Notes: generated by a model not told the origin, from the sequence alone. Shown: positions 23,931 through 36,810, counted from the first letter of the stretch. The stretch is 64,000 bases of DNA from Monocercomonoides exilis (GCA_001643675.2 LSRY02000037.1:616501-680500), one strand, 5' to 3'. Program-made: numbers and translations.

Positions 23931-24148
23931 TCAACATCTGTTTCTTCATTGCTGTTGAAAACAAATACTGAATGGAAAGTGATGAAATTAAGCAATGCGC
24001 TCCGATCATTTGGTTGATATTGGATATGATCAACCATCAAATTTCCAAAACAATATTTTCATCAGCGTTTTTATCTCGTCGTAACCTTCTTCTTTTCCCT
24101 CTTTTCCTTCTTTCTTCAATGATATTCGATCATTTTTGGAGAATTTGA

Positions 24149-24525
24149 GAGAAGAAGGAGTTAGAAGAAGAACAGGAGGAGGAAGAGGAAGAGGATGAGG
24201 AAGAGGAAGAAGAAGAAGAGGAAGAAGAAGTTAAAAGAATTGAAGCTACTTACGAATTCCTTGAGCAATTCTTGAATGATGAGCTTCCAATGGAAACTGT
24301 TCCTGAAGTTGAGCTGTTAATCACAAGGACACAGCATAAGGACATCTTCACTCTATCTGAAACAACTCAAATAAATACAATCCTTCCACAATTGCTAAGT
24401 TTGAATTAATAAGTGGTTGATGCAATTTATTTCAGTTTCATGCTTGTAATTTCTATCTCATTTCCATTTAGCAGAAAAGATGGCTTCTTGAATGAATGGA
24501 ACGTTATTGTGTAGTTGTCAACATG
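24149..24525 (+). CDS. Acidic hypothetical ORF without clear start
   Basis: After a Glu-rich run encoded by GAG/GAA repeats (24160-24230) the frame gives well-formed sequence such as EATYEFLEQFLNDELPMETV and LLITRTQHKDIFTLSE, crosses two adjacent TAA codons at about 24408 and ends at TGA 24523. No ATG precedes the Glu run, and TGA at 24146 closes the frame upstream, so an intron or frameshift must be assumed. It overlaps the 3' end of a minus-strand beta-helix frame. Not identified. Confidence 0.25.
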
Positions 24526-24921
24526 AAGAATTCCATTTTCTATCTTCAGCAACATTGAATTGAGAGCAATAGGCTGAATCATATCTGCTTCACAAACAGA
24601 AGAAACGTTTTCAAATGAAAGAAAGAGCTGGCCATTTGCTTTTTGAATGATTAAACTTCCAGAATAAGAAAAAAACCGAACAAAGTTGAATTTTACACTT
24701 TCGATCCGAACATTCTCTGAGGTTGCAATGAGATTTCCCATATTGCCATCGATTGTTGAGTTCAGATGCACTGAAGCAGCTGACTGAGATTGCAACGAGT
24801 GGAAAATCACATCCTTCGCTTAGCATTCCCCGTTCACGATTGTTTCCTCCGAAACAAACAGCTGAGAATACGATGAAGGAATAATGTGTTGCACTCCCTG
24901 ATTCAATGATCGACAAGGCAT
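24367..24921 (-). CDS. Beta-helix protein fragment
   Basis: On the minus strand ATG at 24921-24919 opens a 184-residue frame ending at TGA 24369-24367. TAA codons, for example in ETIVNGECQAKDVIFHSL, read as Gln. Repeated rungs are visible: ATSENVRIESVKFNFVRFF, GQLFLSFENVSSV, MLLKIENGILHVDNYTITF, GNEIEITSMKLK. This alternation of short hydrophobic strands with N/S turns is typical of right-handed beta-helix proteins. The preserved frame suggests recent inactivation or an exon of a larger gene; upstream sequence (24922-25100) has short frames only. Confidence 0.5.
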
Positions 24922-25639
24922 GTTGAACTCTCCTCATGGCTCGCTGTTTGTGTCATTACCTGCAACTGAAGAAACAAATATTGCATCGCTCTGGTATTTT
25001 TAACAACCCTCAACAAAAGATCTTCCTTCCTCACAAATGGGTCTAAAGTTCAGCCCCACATCGCCATTTATGTCATGTTAGGCTCTCCGTTATAAGCTAC
25101 GAATTTGTCAAGTATAAAAAATGAATAATTTTACAACAATTATTAAATATAACATTTATATAAAAGCTAAATGAAAACCTTTTGATATGTATAATTTTCA
25201 TCTTTATCAAACTTGTGGGAGTAATTTACGCAAATTTTAAAATTCCAGGTACATTCTGTGCAAAAAAATTTTTTAATCAAATAAGAATTTGATTTATCTA
25301 CGAATCTCAGAATTTTGAAGATAGAAAATCGAAACACACCTTGATCATTTCATTGACAAACAATTGTAAAGTGTGTCAATCAAGTGAAACTCTTTTTCAT
25401 CGAAAAAATGATATTTAAATTTTGATCAAAAAAATTGATACATAATTTTTTGAAATAGAATATATCTTCTTATGAAGAAGTTTGTTATAAGCCAACAAAC
25501 ATCATTGTGAAAGTTCGATATTTTCATTTGTGTAATGGGAACGGAGTGTTTTATATTAACTTTCATGGGATGAATTTTTGATCTGTGGCGACTTTTCAAA
25601 AAGAATTACCCAAATAATTATTTTGAGCAATCAAATATT

Positions 25640-26960
25640 CCATATTCAATAATGGGCATACGAACGGAAACAAATATTGACCATTCACAGACTTTCACAT
25701 CACAGTTCGAACAAATAAACACAATACCAACTGAAAATTGTCATTCTTCTGGCTCCTGCGATAAATCTCCTCCATTGAATAATTAATTGCATAAAAAACA
25801 ATTGACTAGAATTATCAATGTGACAAAAAAGAAGCTATACGAGTCATTTCTGAAGCAAAACATCAAAATGTCTCTCAGCACATTTTACAAAAGGACAAGG
25901 CATTTGAAGCGTGCGAAGAGACGCTCGGACCTGTGTGACTTGTGCGAAAAATATCAGGCACTGTAAAAAAAAAGAAAAAGCTCTGAAGACAAAAAATGAA
26001 TGTCTTACTCCAAACGAATTATCAACAATGCAGTTAACAGAAAAGCATAAACTCTATGCGCGTAATCAGCAGAAGCATTTTCACAGTCTGAAAGATTCAT
26101 TGAAGAATGATAAAGCGCTGATCTTATTTGATTACAAAGAAAACTGGAGTGATTTAATCAGAAGAAATGCGAAAAGCAAAGATTTTTACGAAAAAAAGTA
26201 ATTTCACAGTTTTGTGTTGTTGCTGATTTGATTGATGCTGATGGCAACAGAAACAAGAATGTGTTCAACTATTTTTCAAATAATCTCTCGCACGATGATA
26301 GATTTGCAATTGAGTGTTTGTGTGAAACACTCATCGACTCTATATTCGATAAAATCACCTCATTCCATTTCATGTGCTGCACAGGTCCCCACTTCAGAAA
26401 TTCGTATGTCATGTTTTATCTGCTTTCTAATTCATCACCGTTGGTTCGTGGAAAGAGTTCAACTCTCTTTTTCTTTTGTGAAAAGCATGGAAAGTGTGAG
26501 AGTGATGGAGAATTTGGTTACCTTTCAAAGTGCTTGGAGAAGAATTTGGATCACGATACAGAAATTAAGAACGTTCAAGAATTGGTTGACTTTTTCAAGG
26601 AATATTCAAATCACAAAAGTTATTCTGTATTCAACAATGATGGAACAAAAGAAACATTATTTCGCCACTTTCAAATGTTTGTATTTTTTCATTTTTCATA
26701 TTGATATTTTTGCTTTTGTATTCTAATGATTTTCGATACAACGCCTCAGTCAAAGTTTTATGGAAGAGATTGAACATTTCGGAAATGAAAGCATATTTGT
26801 TTTATGAAAAAAGATGTTAGGATATTTTCCGTTCAATTGTGTCACCGTGGAATTCGAAAGAAACAAATAAAGTGAAGTTCGAAGTGAAATCATGCAGAGA
26901 TGAAAGAAAAAAATAAATTCCAGAAACTCAACAAGAGTTATTTAACAATTCCACTCGGAA
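25640..26960 (+). pseudogene. D-D-E transposase copy of the USP-linked family
   Basis: Homologous along its length to the transposase module of the first gene. A Ser/Thr-rich linker is followed by NIKMSLSTFYKRTRHLKRAK, RRSDLCDLCEKY, DYKENWSDLI (first acidic block, Asp 26130), NYFSNNLSHDDRFAIECL, CTGPHFRNS, CEKHGKCESDGEFGYL and, after a probable intron near 26680-26750, LNISEMKAYLFYEKR. Defects: a one-base expansion in a poly-A run near 25967, another frame change near 26200, and Thr in place of the second catalytic Asp (CTGPH versus CDSGPH). In-frame TAA at 25785 and TAG at about 26819 read as Gln. No USP sequence is found upstream. A dead copy. Confidence 0.65.
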
Positions 26961-26997
26961 GCTACACTTTTAACATGTTTAAAGAAAGAAGGAAATA

Positions 26998-27444
26998 CAG
27001 TCAAAACCGGATATAATCACATCGAATATAATCACATTCGTTTAAAATCACATTTTTCTATGTACACACATTTTTGGTCTATTGTTCATTCATTATCCTT
27101 CACGTATAATCACGGGACTAAAAATGTGTAATCACATTTTTTATGATTATGGGTGATTATTTCAATGAAAAATCGATTTTTTGATCAAATTTTACATTTT
27201 TTGATTTTTTTTAATAACGTAAAAACCAGATCAAATTATGTGTTTAAACAATGAAAACTATTTACGTAAGTGAAAAAAGTTATTTGTGACGAATTAAATA
27301 AAACCAAAAATCGACCCAATATAAATAATTTCCTAAATTTCTTTTTATTTTTTTCTGTGAAAAGCATCATTGTGTATAATCACAATCGGATATAGTCACA
27401 AAAAGTTGTGCAAAAACCGATATGATAAAATCCGGATTTGACTG
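26998..27444. mobile_element. MITE family A, copy 1
   Basis: A 447-bp AT-rich, non-coding element begins CAGTCAAAACCGGATATAATC and ends with the imperfect inverted repeat ATAAAATCCGGATTTGACTG. A second 448-bp copy in the opposite orientation lies at 37165-37612. Both carry internal repeats of the word ATAATCAC. CAGT ends suggest mobilisation by a Tc1/mariner-pogo type transposase, and pogo-like genes exist in this window, but that pairing is inference. Confidence 0.75.
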
Positions 27445-27671
27445 AAATTGGAATGATTACATGAATTTGCTTAGAAAGAATTTATAAAACATTCTTTTAA
27501 AGGGTTTGCTGGAAAAATGTTTGAAAAACAATATCAAAAGCAATGCATTGAGAGTGTAAAATGAAAAAAAGTGTCTGTTGTCTCCAGTTATTCTTTTCAT
27601 TCTCGAGAAAATACGTTCACAACTTGCTTCGCTGCACTGTGATGAAACAAAAGAAAAACAAATATTCGAAT

Positions 27672-27947
27672 ATATGGGGGAAAATACGGACTTTCAAGCT
27701 TTTTGTGCACAAAGAATGAAAAAATGCTTTACTCATAACATTCTTAAACTTTATTAGTTTTCAAGATTTATTTGATTTTCAAATCTGTAAACAGGCATCA
27801 TTGAAATCAAAACAAAAAGTTTTCCAACATTTCACGAATGCTAAAAAATGGACCCAATTCTTATTGTGTTTTTTGATCTCAAAAAGTGCATCGAATATGC
27901 AAAATTTTTAAACAAAAATGTTTGAAGTGAAATATATTGCACCATAT
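27672..27947. mobile_element. MITE family B, copy 1
   Basis: A 276-bp element with imperfect terminal inverted repeats: left ATATGGGGGAAAATAC, right the complement of ATATGGTGCAATATA. A 275-bp copy in the opposite orientation lies inside a Merlin element at 46129-46403; the two share the block gactttcaagctttt and a long internal stretch. No coding capacity. From 27450 to 27671 nothing else is seen. Confidence 0.7.
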
Positions 27948-28661
27948 GTTCCATAAAAAATAAACATTCCAGATAAAAAAGCATATTTTGAAAATATGGA
28001 TGGAAAAAACAGATATCAACGAAATATATTGTTGATCTGAAATATTTTTTTCTTTTTTTTTTTAAAAGAGAATTATATATTAAAGGTTCATTTTTTTTTT
28101 CATTTGTGATATTTTGAAAAGCACATTATATAATAAAGACTTTTCAAAAAATAAAAGACGATTGGAAAATCTGTGAGATAAAAAGCTTGAACATTAAAAT
28201 CTGTTACGATTTATTGTATATTTGTATATGAAAAATGATTTTCAATTTGAAATTTTACGAAAGGATTTTTTTTAATACCAAAATTGTCAATATGACTGTT
28301 CAATAAAAATTATTGTTTTCAAGAATTAAAAAAACGTTTTTTATTGTTGGAACAAACATTATATGTTTTTACATGTCACTTTTCAATTTTTAATTTTTTA
28401 CGATAAATTTTAAAGGAAAAGAATGTTGAAAGTGTTGGAAAAATTTTTATTCAAAATTTCTGAATAATAAAGAAGACAATAATAGAAGCATTCACTTTTC
28501 CAACTCAGACTTGTTCCTTCACTGAGGAGATTAGGAAATAGCAAGGGGATTAATCATGTTCGAATTTGATCTAAAAGAAATTTCTTGATTATTATTTCAT
28601 TTCAAAAAAAATTTTTTTTAAAAAAAATAAAAATTTTATCATAATCAAAAAATTTTTTGAA

Positions 28662-30046
28662 ATGAGTGATGAAGAAAATAAAAAACAACAAGGATTAAAG
28701 AAAATCAGAAGTTTGATCAGATCTTTTCAATATCGCTATATTGAACGAAGATAAGAACGAGTTGCAACAATTATCGCTAATAAAGAAGCTCGGGTTTCTG
28801 ATGCTGCAAACATGAAGGAATTTACTCGCTCGGCAATTGATAGGGCAGTAACAGCTGTGGAAAAAAGAAGAAAGGCAGGAAAAATAGGAAGACTAGTTCT
28901 ATTCGAGTTGGAAGAAAAGAAAACGATATTTGGAGTGCTGAAAATAGAATGTGAAAGTGGGATAAGTCACAATGCAGCGTAAATGAGGAAATAAGTTTGT
29001 CACAATTTATTATTAGTTGTAATTAACTATTTTTTATAAATTCAGAAAAACACTTTATAAATGATAGGAAAAAAGACGACTGCGACGAAGAAGATGAAGC
29101 AGTCAACATTTCAAAAGCCCATCCATATCAATATACCAAAAGGAATACTGAACGAAAAGCTTCTCACCCTCGAAATGTCAACATCCAAAGGCTCTTTGCA
29201 TCGAATCAGCAAACTCTCCTTCCGTTTTGCACTCTTCTGCAAAACATTCATGATTAACATCATTATTCAAACTCTCTCATCTTCAATGTTGATGAATCTT
29301 CTCTCTGACTCTCTGATTCTTTCTCTTCTCTTGTTTTCCATCCTTCCGATATGCCTGTTGGTTTCTCCAAAATACCAATGAATATGCCAAATGCAACTCT
29401 CGTCGTTGCAGCTACAGCTGATGGCTGCTCCCAAAAAAGCGTCGTTCTGTGGCTTTGCAGAAAACTGCCGGATGAATTTCGACTTGTTTTGAGTTTGTAG
29501 TTGGATGTTTGGGGTGAAAATGAAGGCTGGATGACTGAAGTGCTTTAACTCAAGCACAATGAAGAAGTATTGCTTCCAGGGATCACGCAAAGAAGAGAAA
29601 CTTTGAAGAAGAGTGACGAACATTGCCTTCTCCTTCTTGATTCGCATTCTTCGAGAGCGCAGGCTGACTTATGGAACAATTTTGCTGATTCTTCAATTGA
29701 TGTCGTCACCTTTGTGTCCCACACCACTCATATCGCACAGATGTTGGATCGTGGAGTGTTTGCTGCTTTTTAAAAGACAATATAAGCTAATTATGAAGCG
29801 CCTTCTTCTTCTTCTGTTGTTTTGCGACGAGAAGCGCAAGCTGATGTGCTTCCACAAGCTTAACAAACTTCTTTGTTGCCTTCAACAATAAAATCATCAT
29901 TTGCGAAGAGCTTTGTTCTGTCACATCAGTGGCACGAAGTGTTAGCCAAGCTACCAAAAGAACCTTCAGTCACTCTGAAGAAAAGAACGAAAAGAATTGA
30001 TTATTATGGAGAATTTATCACCAATGAAGAATTTTTCTTTGAATGA
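28662..30046 (+). CDS. Pogo-like (Tc1/mariner superfamily) DDE transposase
   Basis: ATG 28662 starts an N-terminal exon (MSDEENKKQQGLKKIRSLIR; IERRQERVATIIA; GKIGRLVLFELEEKK, helix-turn-helix-like) with TAA codons as Gln. An intron of about 50 nt (about 28995-29045, acceptor ttcag) leads to the catalytic exon: LPFCTLLQNIHDQ, LIFNVDESSL (first Asp), DEHCLLLLDSHSS (second Asp), THIAQMLDRGVFAAF (third Asp), ending in KKRTKRIDYYGEF and TGA 30044-30046. In-frame TAR codons in homologous positions occur at 28752, 29255, 29498, 29546, 29771, 29783 and 29861. One in-frame TGA at 29306 interrupts the frame just after the first Asp, so the copy is probably dead or carries a sequence error. No terminal repeats were found beside it. 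Confidence 0.75.
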
Positions 30047-30572
30047 AAAAAAAAAAAAAGTCAGAAAAGATTCAATAATTGAAGAAATAGAGAATGAAGA
30101 AATTGAAAAAGCTATATGTGAAGATGAAAAACCGAATTTTAAAAAGAACAATTCATTGAAATTGAAATGATTTTTCAAAAAACAAAAAAAAAAAAATTAA
30201 ATAAAATAAAATTTGAAAAAATAAAAAGCTAAAAACATTTGAAGATAAGTTGATATTTGCTTGTTGAGCGTATTTATTTCCAATCATATAACGAAAACGA
30301 AATAAATACGAATTCCACGTTAATAAATAACGTATTTTCCAATTATCATTATCAAAACAATATTCATGTTGATACAAAAAACCTGTTTTCATTAAAAATG
30401 GTTCTGAGAAAGTCACAAAACAAAAAATTATTTTGTTGTCAAAAATAAATTTTTTAATAATTGAAGTGAACACATACGAAATTCTACGTTGTTCATTGCC
30501 AGAAGCGTTATTTAAACTATATTTTGTGTTTCATGATTTCCCTCTTTTTCAAATGAAGTTTTTATATGAAAG
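30047..30572. other. AT-rich intergenic DNA
   Basis: Separates the pogo-like gene from the next transposase copy. 30047-30240 is A-rich. No feature recognised. Confidence 0.5.
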
Positions 30573-32640
30573 TTGTTTTTAATATTTCTCTATTTCATGT
30601 CAAGAAAGAAAATCTTTTTCTTTGTTAATCCTTATTATGGAACGAAAAACTTTTATTTTCAAATGTCTATATTCACAAGAAATTACTCTTATTTTTCTAG
30701 ACCACGATCAACAAAAAGTCGCCACGGAGCTATACAACACAAAATTTTACATTCTTTGGATGCAAAGGAACCGGAGGGATGCTTGCAACATTTTTTACTT
30801 CATCACCAAAAAGGAAAATCTTTTCGAGATGCAGTTGAATCTTCTTTTAGAGGTTTAAATTTTTTAATTATTTTCTCAATTATAATATACCATGAAATCT
30901 TCCGAATATTTTTGTTTCATAATGTGTTTTTTTCTGGAAAAGACAAAATCGATTCAATTTTGAGAAATCTTATAAACCTGTTGTCTGTATCCAATCCGCA
31001 ATTCAAATTTGATTTATTTGAATATATTTCAACAGTTTGCACACTTAATGAACTGATCAGCTTGGGCTGGCCAATTTCTCGAGGGGAGTATTACTACTCG
31101 AGAAAAGTTCTGAAAATAAAGGAAAGCACAAATTTATGCATTATTTTCAAAACTGTGAGAATAATTCACACGGTATTATTTTAATTAATAATAAATAACT
31201 AACTTATTGTGATCATTTTTTAACAAAAAAATTGCAATAATTTTTTTCAGATTCAGTGAAATTTTCATTGATGGAAGCATGGCTTTTGGATCACAGTTAT
31301 TGCAGTTGTGAAAATGCAAAACGAAAAAACAGACGTTTGTTATTTATCAGTTTTATGAGATAATCAATTATTTCTGATACATGATCCTCACTCTCTTCAA
31401 GGAAAATATTCATATGAAATCCACATTTATTTGTTTTCCACAAATGATGTATCCAACAGAGCAAACCGAGTATCCAAAGATTACAACAGATCTTCCTTTT
31501 CAAGCAGCTGAAAGCTCAGTGTGTGAAATTGAAGATATTAAATAAGAATATCAAACAAACTCATCATCATTGCCTTGTTTTCAAATACGTCTGAACATTT
31601 AATCACAACACTTCAATCATGTGGGCAATTTTTTATTTCACGATCAAAATTCGATGATGCTTCAAATGGTTGAACGAGAAGATAAATGAATTAAAGAAAA
31701 TATATTTCAGAAAAAGAAAAAAGATGAAAAGAAAAAAGATTAAAATAGAAAGATGAAAAAAATGAAAAAGAAAATCAAGAAAAAAATGACAAAACAAAAA
31801 AAAAGAACATTTCTTTTTCTAGCGAAAGAAAAACGATTGATTGACAGAACAAAGAAGCAACTACACGAAGAAATGATAAAAGATCTTGATGTGAAAATAT
31901 CATATTCATCCTTTTGCAAGAAAACGAAAAATTTCAGGAGAGTAAGAAAAAGAACAGATCTTTGTGAAATTTGCATGAGAGAGAGTTATTTGATGAGTAA
32001 AGAAAAGCAACTGAGGAGTTTGGGGAAGACTTTGAGCGAAAAGGAAATAGAAGAAATAAAATTGATTCAAGAACATAAAAAAATGACACAGTGTCAGAGG
32101 AACTATTACAACAATATGAAGAATAACTTAAGACGAAACGAAGCAATTGTTGAGATGGATTTCAAGGAGAATTGGCGCTTATCAATATCTCTAAATGAAA
32201 CTGGAAGAAATTTCTATGAAAAGGAACAAATCTTTCATTTGTGCTTTATTGTTTATATGAAAACCAACAATAATGAAATGAAAAATATTGGAATAATTTA
32301 TTTTCAAAAATTTAAACACATGATAATAAAAATATTTTCGAGTAGTTTAACTCTATTATTACGTGTTGATTTATTTTGAAAAGTATAGTTTTTTTTATTT
32401 TTTTTTATTCTTTTTTGCGACTATGTATCACATTTTTGAAATCCAAGTGTTTTCAATTTATTATTATCTAATAATTCGGTTTTATTTGAAAAAAAAATTG
32501 AGCTCTTTTGTTAATTGCTGAGCATCATGGCAAAAACGAATGGAACAGCGAAAAAGGGTTTTTGACAAATTTGATTAATTATAATTTGCGTAATGAGACG
32601 TTAATATTCAATTTATTATTTTGTTGGTTCTTTTTGCCTA
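30573..32640 (+). pseudogene. USP-less copy of the transposase family (N-terminal module plus DDE)
   Basis: The N-terminal exon (about 30573-30852) contains GCLQHFLLHHQKGKSF. A 90-nt GT-AG intron (30853-30942, phase 1) is followed by SILRNLINLL and TVCTLNELISLGWPIS, GEYYYSRKV. A second intron (about 31173-31250) and AWLLDHSYCSCENAKRKNRR complete this domain, matching the exons at 17.5-18.2 kb. A short acidic/Ser linker with TAA=Gln (AAESSVCEIEDIKQEYQ) leads directly to the DDE part from 31753: YSSFCKKTKNFRRVRKRTDL, EIVEMDFKENW-type first block (MDFKENW at 32157), then decay, with AEHHGKNEWNSEKGFL at about 32520. There is no room for, and no trace of, a USP domain. The second acidic block is lost, so the copy is dead. 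It shows that the family exists without the protease. Confidence 0.6.
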
Positions 32641-32644
32641 AATA

Positions 32645-33425
32645 ATAATTCATATTTTTGTGATTATTTTTGAAATCATAACTTTTTTTATGGTTGTTGA
32701 TTTTTCAAAGGTTGTTTGATTCCGAGAAAAGATTTTGAATTCAAATGAGAAAAGCAAAATTAATGTTTCAAAAACAAAGTTTTTGAGTTAAATTAAAGAT
32801 GACGATATCATTTATAAGTTTTTTCACTTTTCTTTGTTCTTTTTTTATAATTTAAGTGAAATTTTCGAATCGAAATTTTTGAATGAAAAACAATGATTTC
32901 ATAAATAATAACTTATTTGTTTTATTTTGATTCATATTCACCTTTTAAATCCACTTTTTATTTTTCATTCATCAACTTCATGTTCGTCACCTTCGATTTC
33001 TTCTATTATAATTGGTTACAAATCAAAAAATAACTTTTTCATGTTTGTTTTTTTTTGCAGTGAACTTGAATTTATTTCAACAATATCAAAAATACATTTC
33101 TAGTAAATCTTCAATTCTTTATAAAACAAAAAATATTATAATTGATGTTGAAAAAAGTGAACATGAAAAGAATTTTCGAAAATAAAAATATCGGCACAAT
33201 ATATATATATATATTTTTTAAAAAAAATAAATTTTAATGAGTGTAGTCATAAAGCGGATAATTTCAATCGGATTTGGTAGCAATAGGTTGGACAAAACCA
33301 GATGTGGCATAATGAAACTTGAAGCACATCAGTCATTTTTTAATAAAAAAATTATTTTGAAGTAAATATTATAGTTTTTGATATTTATAAGTTGAATTGT
33401 GTCATGAAAGCGAAAAATGAAATGG
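32645..33425. other. AT-rich DNA, possible Merlin 3' flank
   Basis: No gene. The last 100 bases (from about 33320) match sequence downstream of the Merlin element at 45.5 kb (acatcagtcattttt block), so the Merlin copy probably extends to about 33300. A short (AT)n run lies at 33199-33214. Confidence 0.5.
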
Positions 33426-33427
33426 AT

Positions 33428-34702
33428 TTATTGAAGAGCTTTCGTTCTTTTTTCAGTCATTTCTGTATCTGACCAGTCACTTGCTCCACTGCCATCATCA
33501 ATTATATCATCTTTTTCATACTCGAAATTATTTGATGAATCTGATGATATCTCATCTTCTGAAGGATCTTGATCGATGTCATCATCTGGAAAGAATTTTC
33601 TGAGTTCTTCGTGATATTCATTTTCATTGTAAAAAACCAAAATTTTCATGAATTCCAAAAAATTTTTATCTTCATGATGCTGATACAAATACGCATACAG
33701 ATACTCTTCCAGATCAGTATATTTCACTCCGAATGGAGGCATGTCACGGCGTAAGTGGGCCCAAGATCCTTCGATAGTGTTCGTTGATTCTCCCTTCACA
33801 TTCACAAATTCTTTTGAATGATTTACAGTATGATGGATATATCCTAATTCAGAGAGTTTGGAATATGCTTTCCATTGATCCGAAATTACGATGGAGCCTG
33901 GCTTAATTATTTTTTGAATAAGAGGAAGAAGCATGTTTGGATCGCCTTCCTACAAAAAAAGCTACCATTGAATGTTTTGATCCAATTGATTTTTGACGTT
34001 CAATTGCCCCGAAAAGCCAAATAAGTTTCTTATTTTTCCCTCGAACAATTTTTTGAAATTATAAAAAAAATATGTGAATGAATCACACCTCTTTTATATT
34101 TCCTTCTCCGCCAAGCCGATTCATCAATTTCCACCTCAACGCCAGGACCTCCTATCGTTCTTGGATTTTTGAATAAAAACATCGAACAAACTCTTCTGAA
34201 TATACTGTAAAATGCGCCAACAGAAAGGACTTCAACACTTGATATAAATGAAGCTTGAGTGTTTCTGATATGAAAGCAAAAACAATAAGCCAATATGAAA
34301 GGAGGAAAAAATTTTCAATGGCGATCGAAAAAAAATCGTTCCAGTGCGGATTGACATTCTTTTTTTGCATGTTGAACATGAATAATAAGATTTGCATCCA
34401 TATTCAGAAACAATTGAAATGTTTAAATGACCATTTTTGTATTTAAGGGGTTTGAAAAGAATTTCATTCTCGAAAAGAAAGTCTATTGCACTGCTTTCTA
34501 ATAAAAACCTTTGGAAAATGGAGTGTAATTGTTTGTAAGATTCTGAAATGCATGACATTCGAGCATAGTGAAGAATGTCGAACAAATTTTTTTTGATCGT
34601 TCCATTATTTGTGAGAAAAACTGAATTTTCTTTATTTTTCATTGGTTGAAATCCTTTCGTTTCTGATGAAAAAACCTTCAATTGTTCATTAATATAATAC
34701 AA
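33428..34702 (-). pseudogene. Merlin/IS1595-type transposase, copy 1
   Basis: Read 34702 to 33428 on the minus strand: a zinc-ribbon-like N-terminus (YYSCSTCKKRMSIRTGTIFF), ISSVEVLSVGAFYSIFRR, catalytic GVEVEIDESAWRRRKYKRG, then WLFGAIERQK, GSIVISDQWKAYSKL, GYIHHTVNHSKEFV, STNTIEGSWAHLRRDMPPF and an acidic Ser-rich tail. These are the ISXO2-like DDE blocks of Merlin elements. A 49-nt GT-AG intron (34040-34088) fits exactly in frame between KYKR and GKNKK. Frameshifts near 34250 and 33945 break the gene. The copy at 45.6-47.1 kb is a close relative, and the plus-strand copy at 47.5 kb a more distant one. Confidence 0.75.
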
Positions 34703-34744
34703 GGAAAAGGAATAAGTGATAATCGCGAATTTTCATTGATGTCC

Positions 34745-36810
34745 TTTTTGTTTCAGTATGCCCCAGATGTGAACATGTTTGGTCTAGACTATTTTGAAAT
34801 TACATTTCGATAAGAACAAATTGATAAACAAACAAAAGATATTTTAAGAGGCATATTTTGATAAAATTCAAGTTCCCACTTGTTGAAAATCAGTGACAAG
34901 TGTTCAAAATTTTGCAAATGTTTTTTCGTCATTATCTATTCAGCGCTGGAATAACAAGGTTTGATTGAATCGAAGTCAGATCAAAAAATCTAATTTGAAA
35001 TCACACTTGTTGATAAAAACAAAAGAAATTCAACAAAATAATAATAACATTTTTTGAAAGAATTCTCAAAAAAAAGTGCAATTTTGGATTTTGCAACATT
35101 CCTTTTGGTGGAAAGGCAAATGTCTGTACTGTTTATTCACCTTATATTTTAGTCAGAAAATAATTATGAAACTGTGTGAAAAAGTTTGTAATTATATTGT
35201 GCCAAATACAGTGATTAAAAATAGCACGTTTTGATAAAAAAAATTAAAAGCCTATTGTATGTTAAATGAAAGGAAATGTTTGACACAGCTTCAAGTGATT
35301 GCTCTCAAACTGAAGAAGCAAGCGAAAAAATTGATAAAGAATTACCAAGAAAATGATTCTCAACAAATCCTTTTCACTTAAAACTTTTCTATTGAAATCG
35401 CTTTGAGGTTTTTCCAAATGAATGAACAAATGAAATATAAACTGAACCATCTTGTTAGCACAAATGCAAAAATGGTTTTTCTACAGTTGTTTTATTCTTC
35501 AGGTGTGTATCAATTTTCAAAATTCAAGAATTTTGATTAGAAGATTTAAAAGAAATTGAACTTTTTCAAATGTGGAGGAGATGACGAAATTTGTCAAATA
35601 ATTGCCACAGTAAATGTGAACAGGGACAACCAATGAACACAATTTTTGAGAAATACTGTTTTCAAAATGCTGGATGGATATATTTTCGATGGCTTTTTTT
35701 TTTGCAGAAAAACCTTCACAGCATAAACTACCGATAATTGATTTGTTGGTTGAAATGTCTTTAATCAGGTTGTGAATGAATTGTTCTTATTCATGCACTG
35801 TTGAAAATTAAGGATTAAAACCTCAAAAAAAGGATATGATTGCGGTGTTGGCGTGGTTACAGTCACCACAGTGTACTGTTTGTTTGCTGCAGTTGCTCCA
35901 TTTCATGAATTGCTAAGTCCGTTATAAGAAATTCCTATTTGCTTTTCCATTTGCATTTGACATTTTTGTTTTTGAACCATTAAACAAACTCTGCTCCTTG
36001 AACGTTTTGGGAACATCAACGACACCGTAACAGATGGATTTTTTGACTTATTTGAATTAATGCCGTTTTAATCATTTGTTTCTCTTGCAGACGCTGAAAG
36101 ATTATAAAAGATTTATTTTATAATCATTTTGACATGCAATTGTTCCTATTCAGATAATTGATCTGATGAACCTGTGAAGCACTCAGTACACAATTTTCTT
36201 TGTTAGGTTCTCTGCAGTTTTTCCATCATAATTGATATTTGATTTGTGTTAAGTATTAAGCAATAATAATAAGCAATTGATGAATAATTTTGCGACGTGA
36301 AAAACAGCATGGAAATCAACACATGTTATTTGGACATAAATAAAACTTATACAAAACTTTCCTATGTTCTTTATTTTTGTCCACTTTGTGAAAACATATC
36401 CATAAGTTATCTTCCACTATTTCTAACGAGATTTTAATCATTATCTCGTCTAATTTGTTAGGATGTTTGTTAACTTATAAAATGAAAAAGATTCCAATAA
36501 AAAATAAAAAAATTTTTTTTATATGGGCGATTATTTTTGATATCATATTATTTCATTTTTAAATTTCGATTGTTAAATTTCTCTTGAATATTCACAAAAG
36601 AATACTGAAAAGTAATTATGCTAATAAAAGATGTCTTCATTTTTATTTTGGCTTTTGCATTTGTTTTTGAAATGGTTTTAAAGAAATTAGTAATTAAAAT
36701 ACAAAATCTCTATTCAATGACAAACAATCTTTGAAAAATAAACACTTTGAAAAAAATTATTATTTCAAAAATATTCACCCATATTAATATATTGGAAAAA
36801 TATTAAAAAT
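34745..36810. other. AT-rich intergenic DNA
   Basis: About 2 kb with no recognisable coding sequence. A slightly G+C-richer patch at 35840-36040 contains no frame or repeat that I can match. Confidence 0.5.

Noticed and set aside
26192-26210. A 12-nt GT-AG intron between FYEKK and QFCVV
   Set aside because: The shifted frame already encodes residues that match the homologue (VISQF), so a one-base indel in a poly-A run is simpler.
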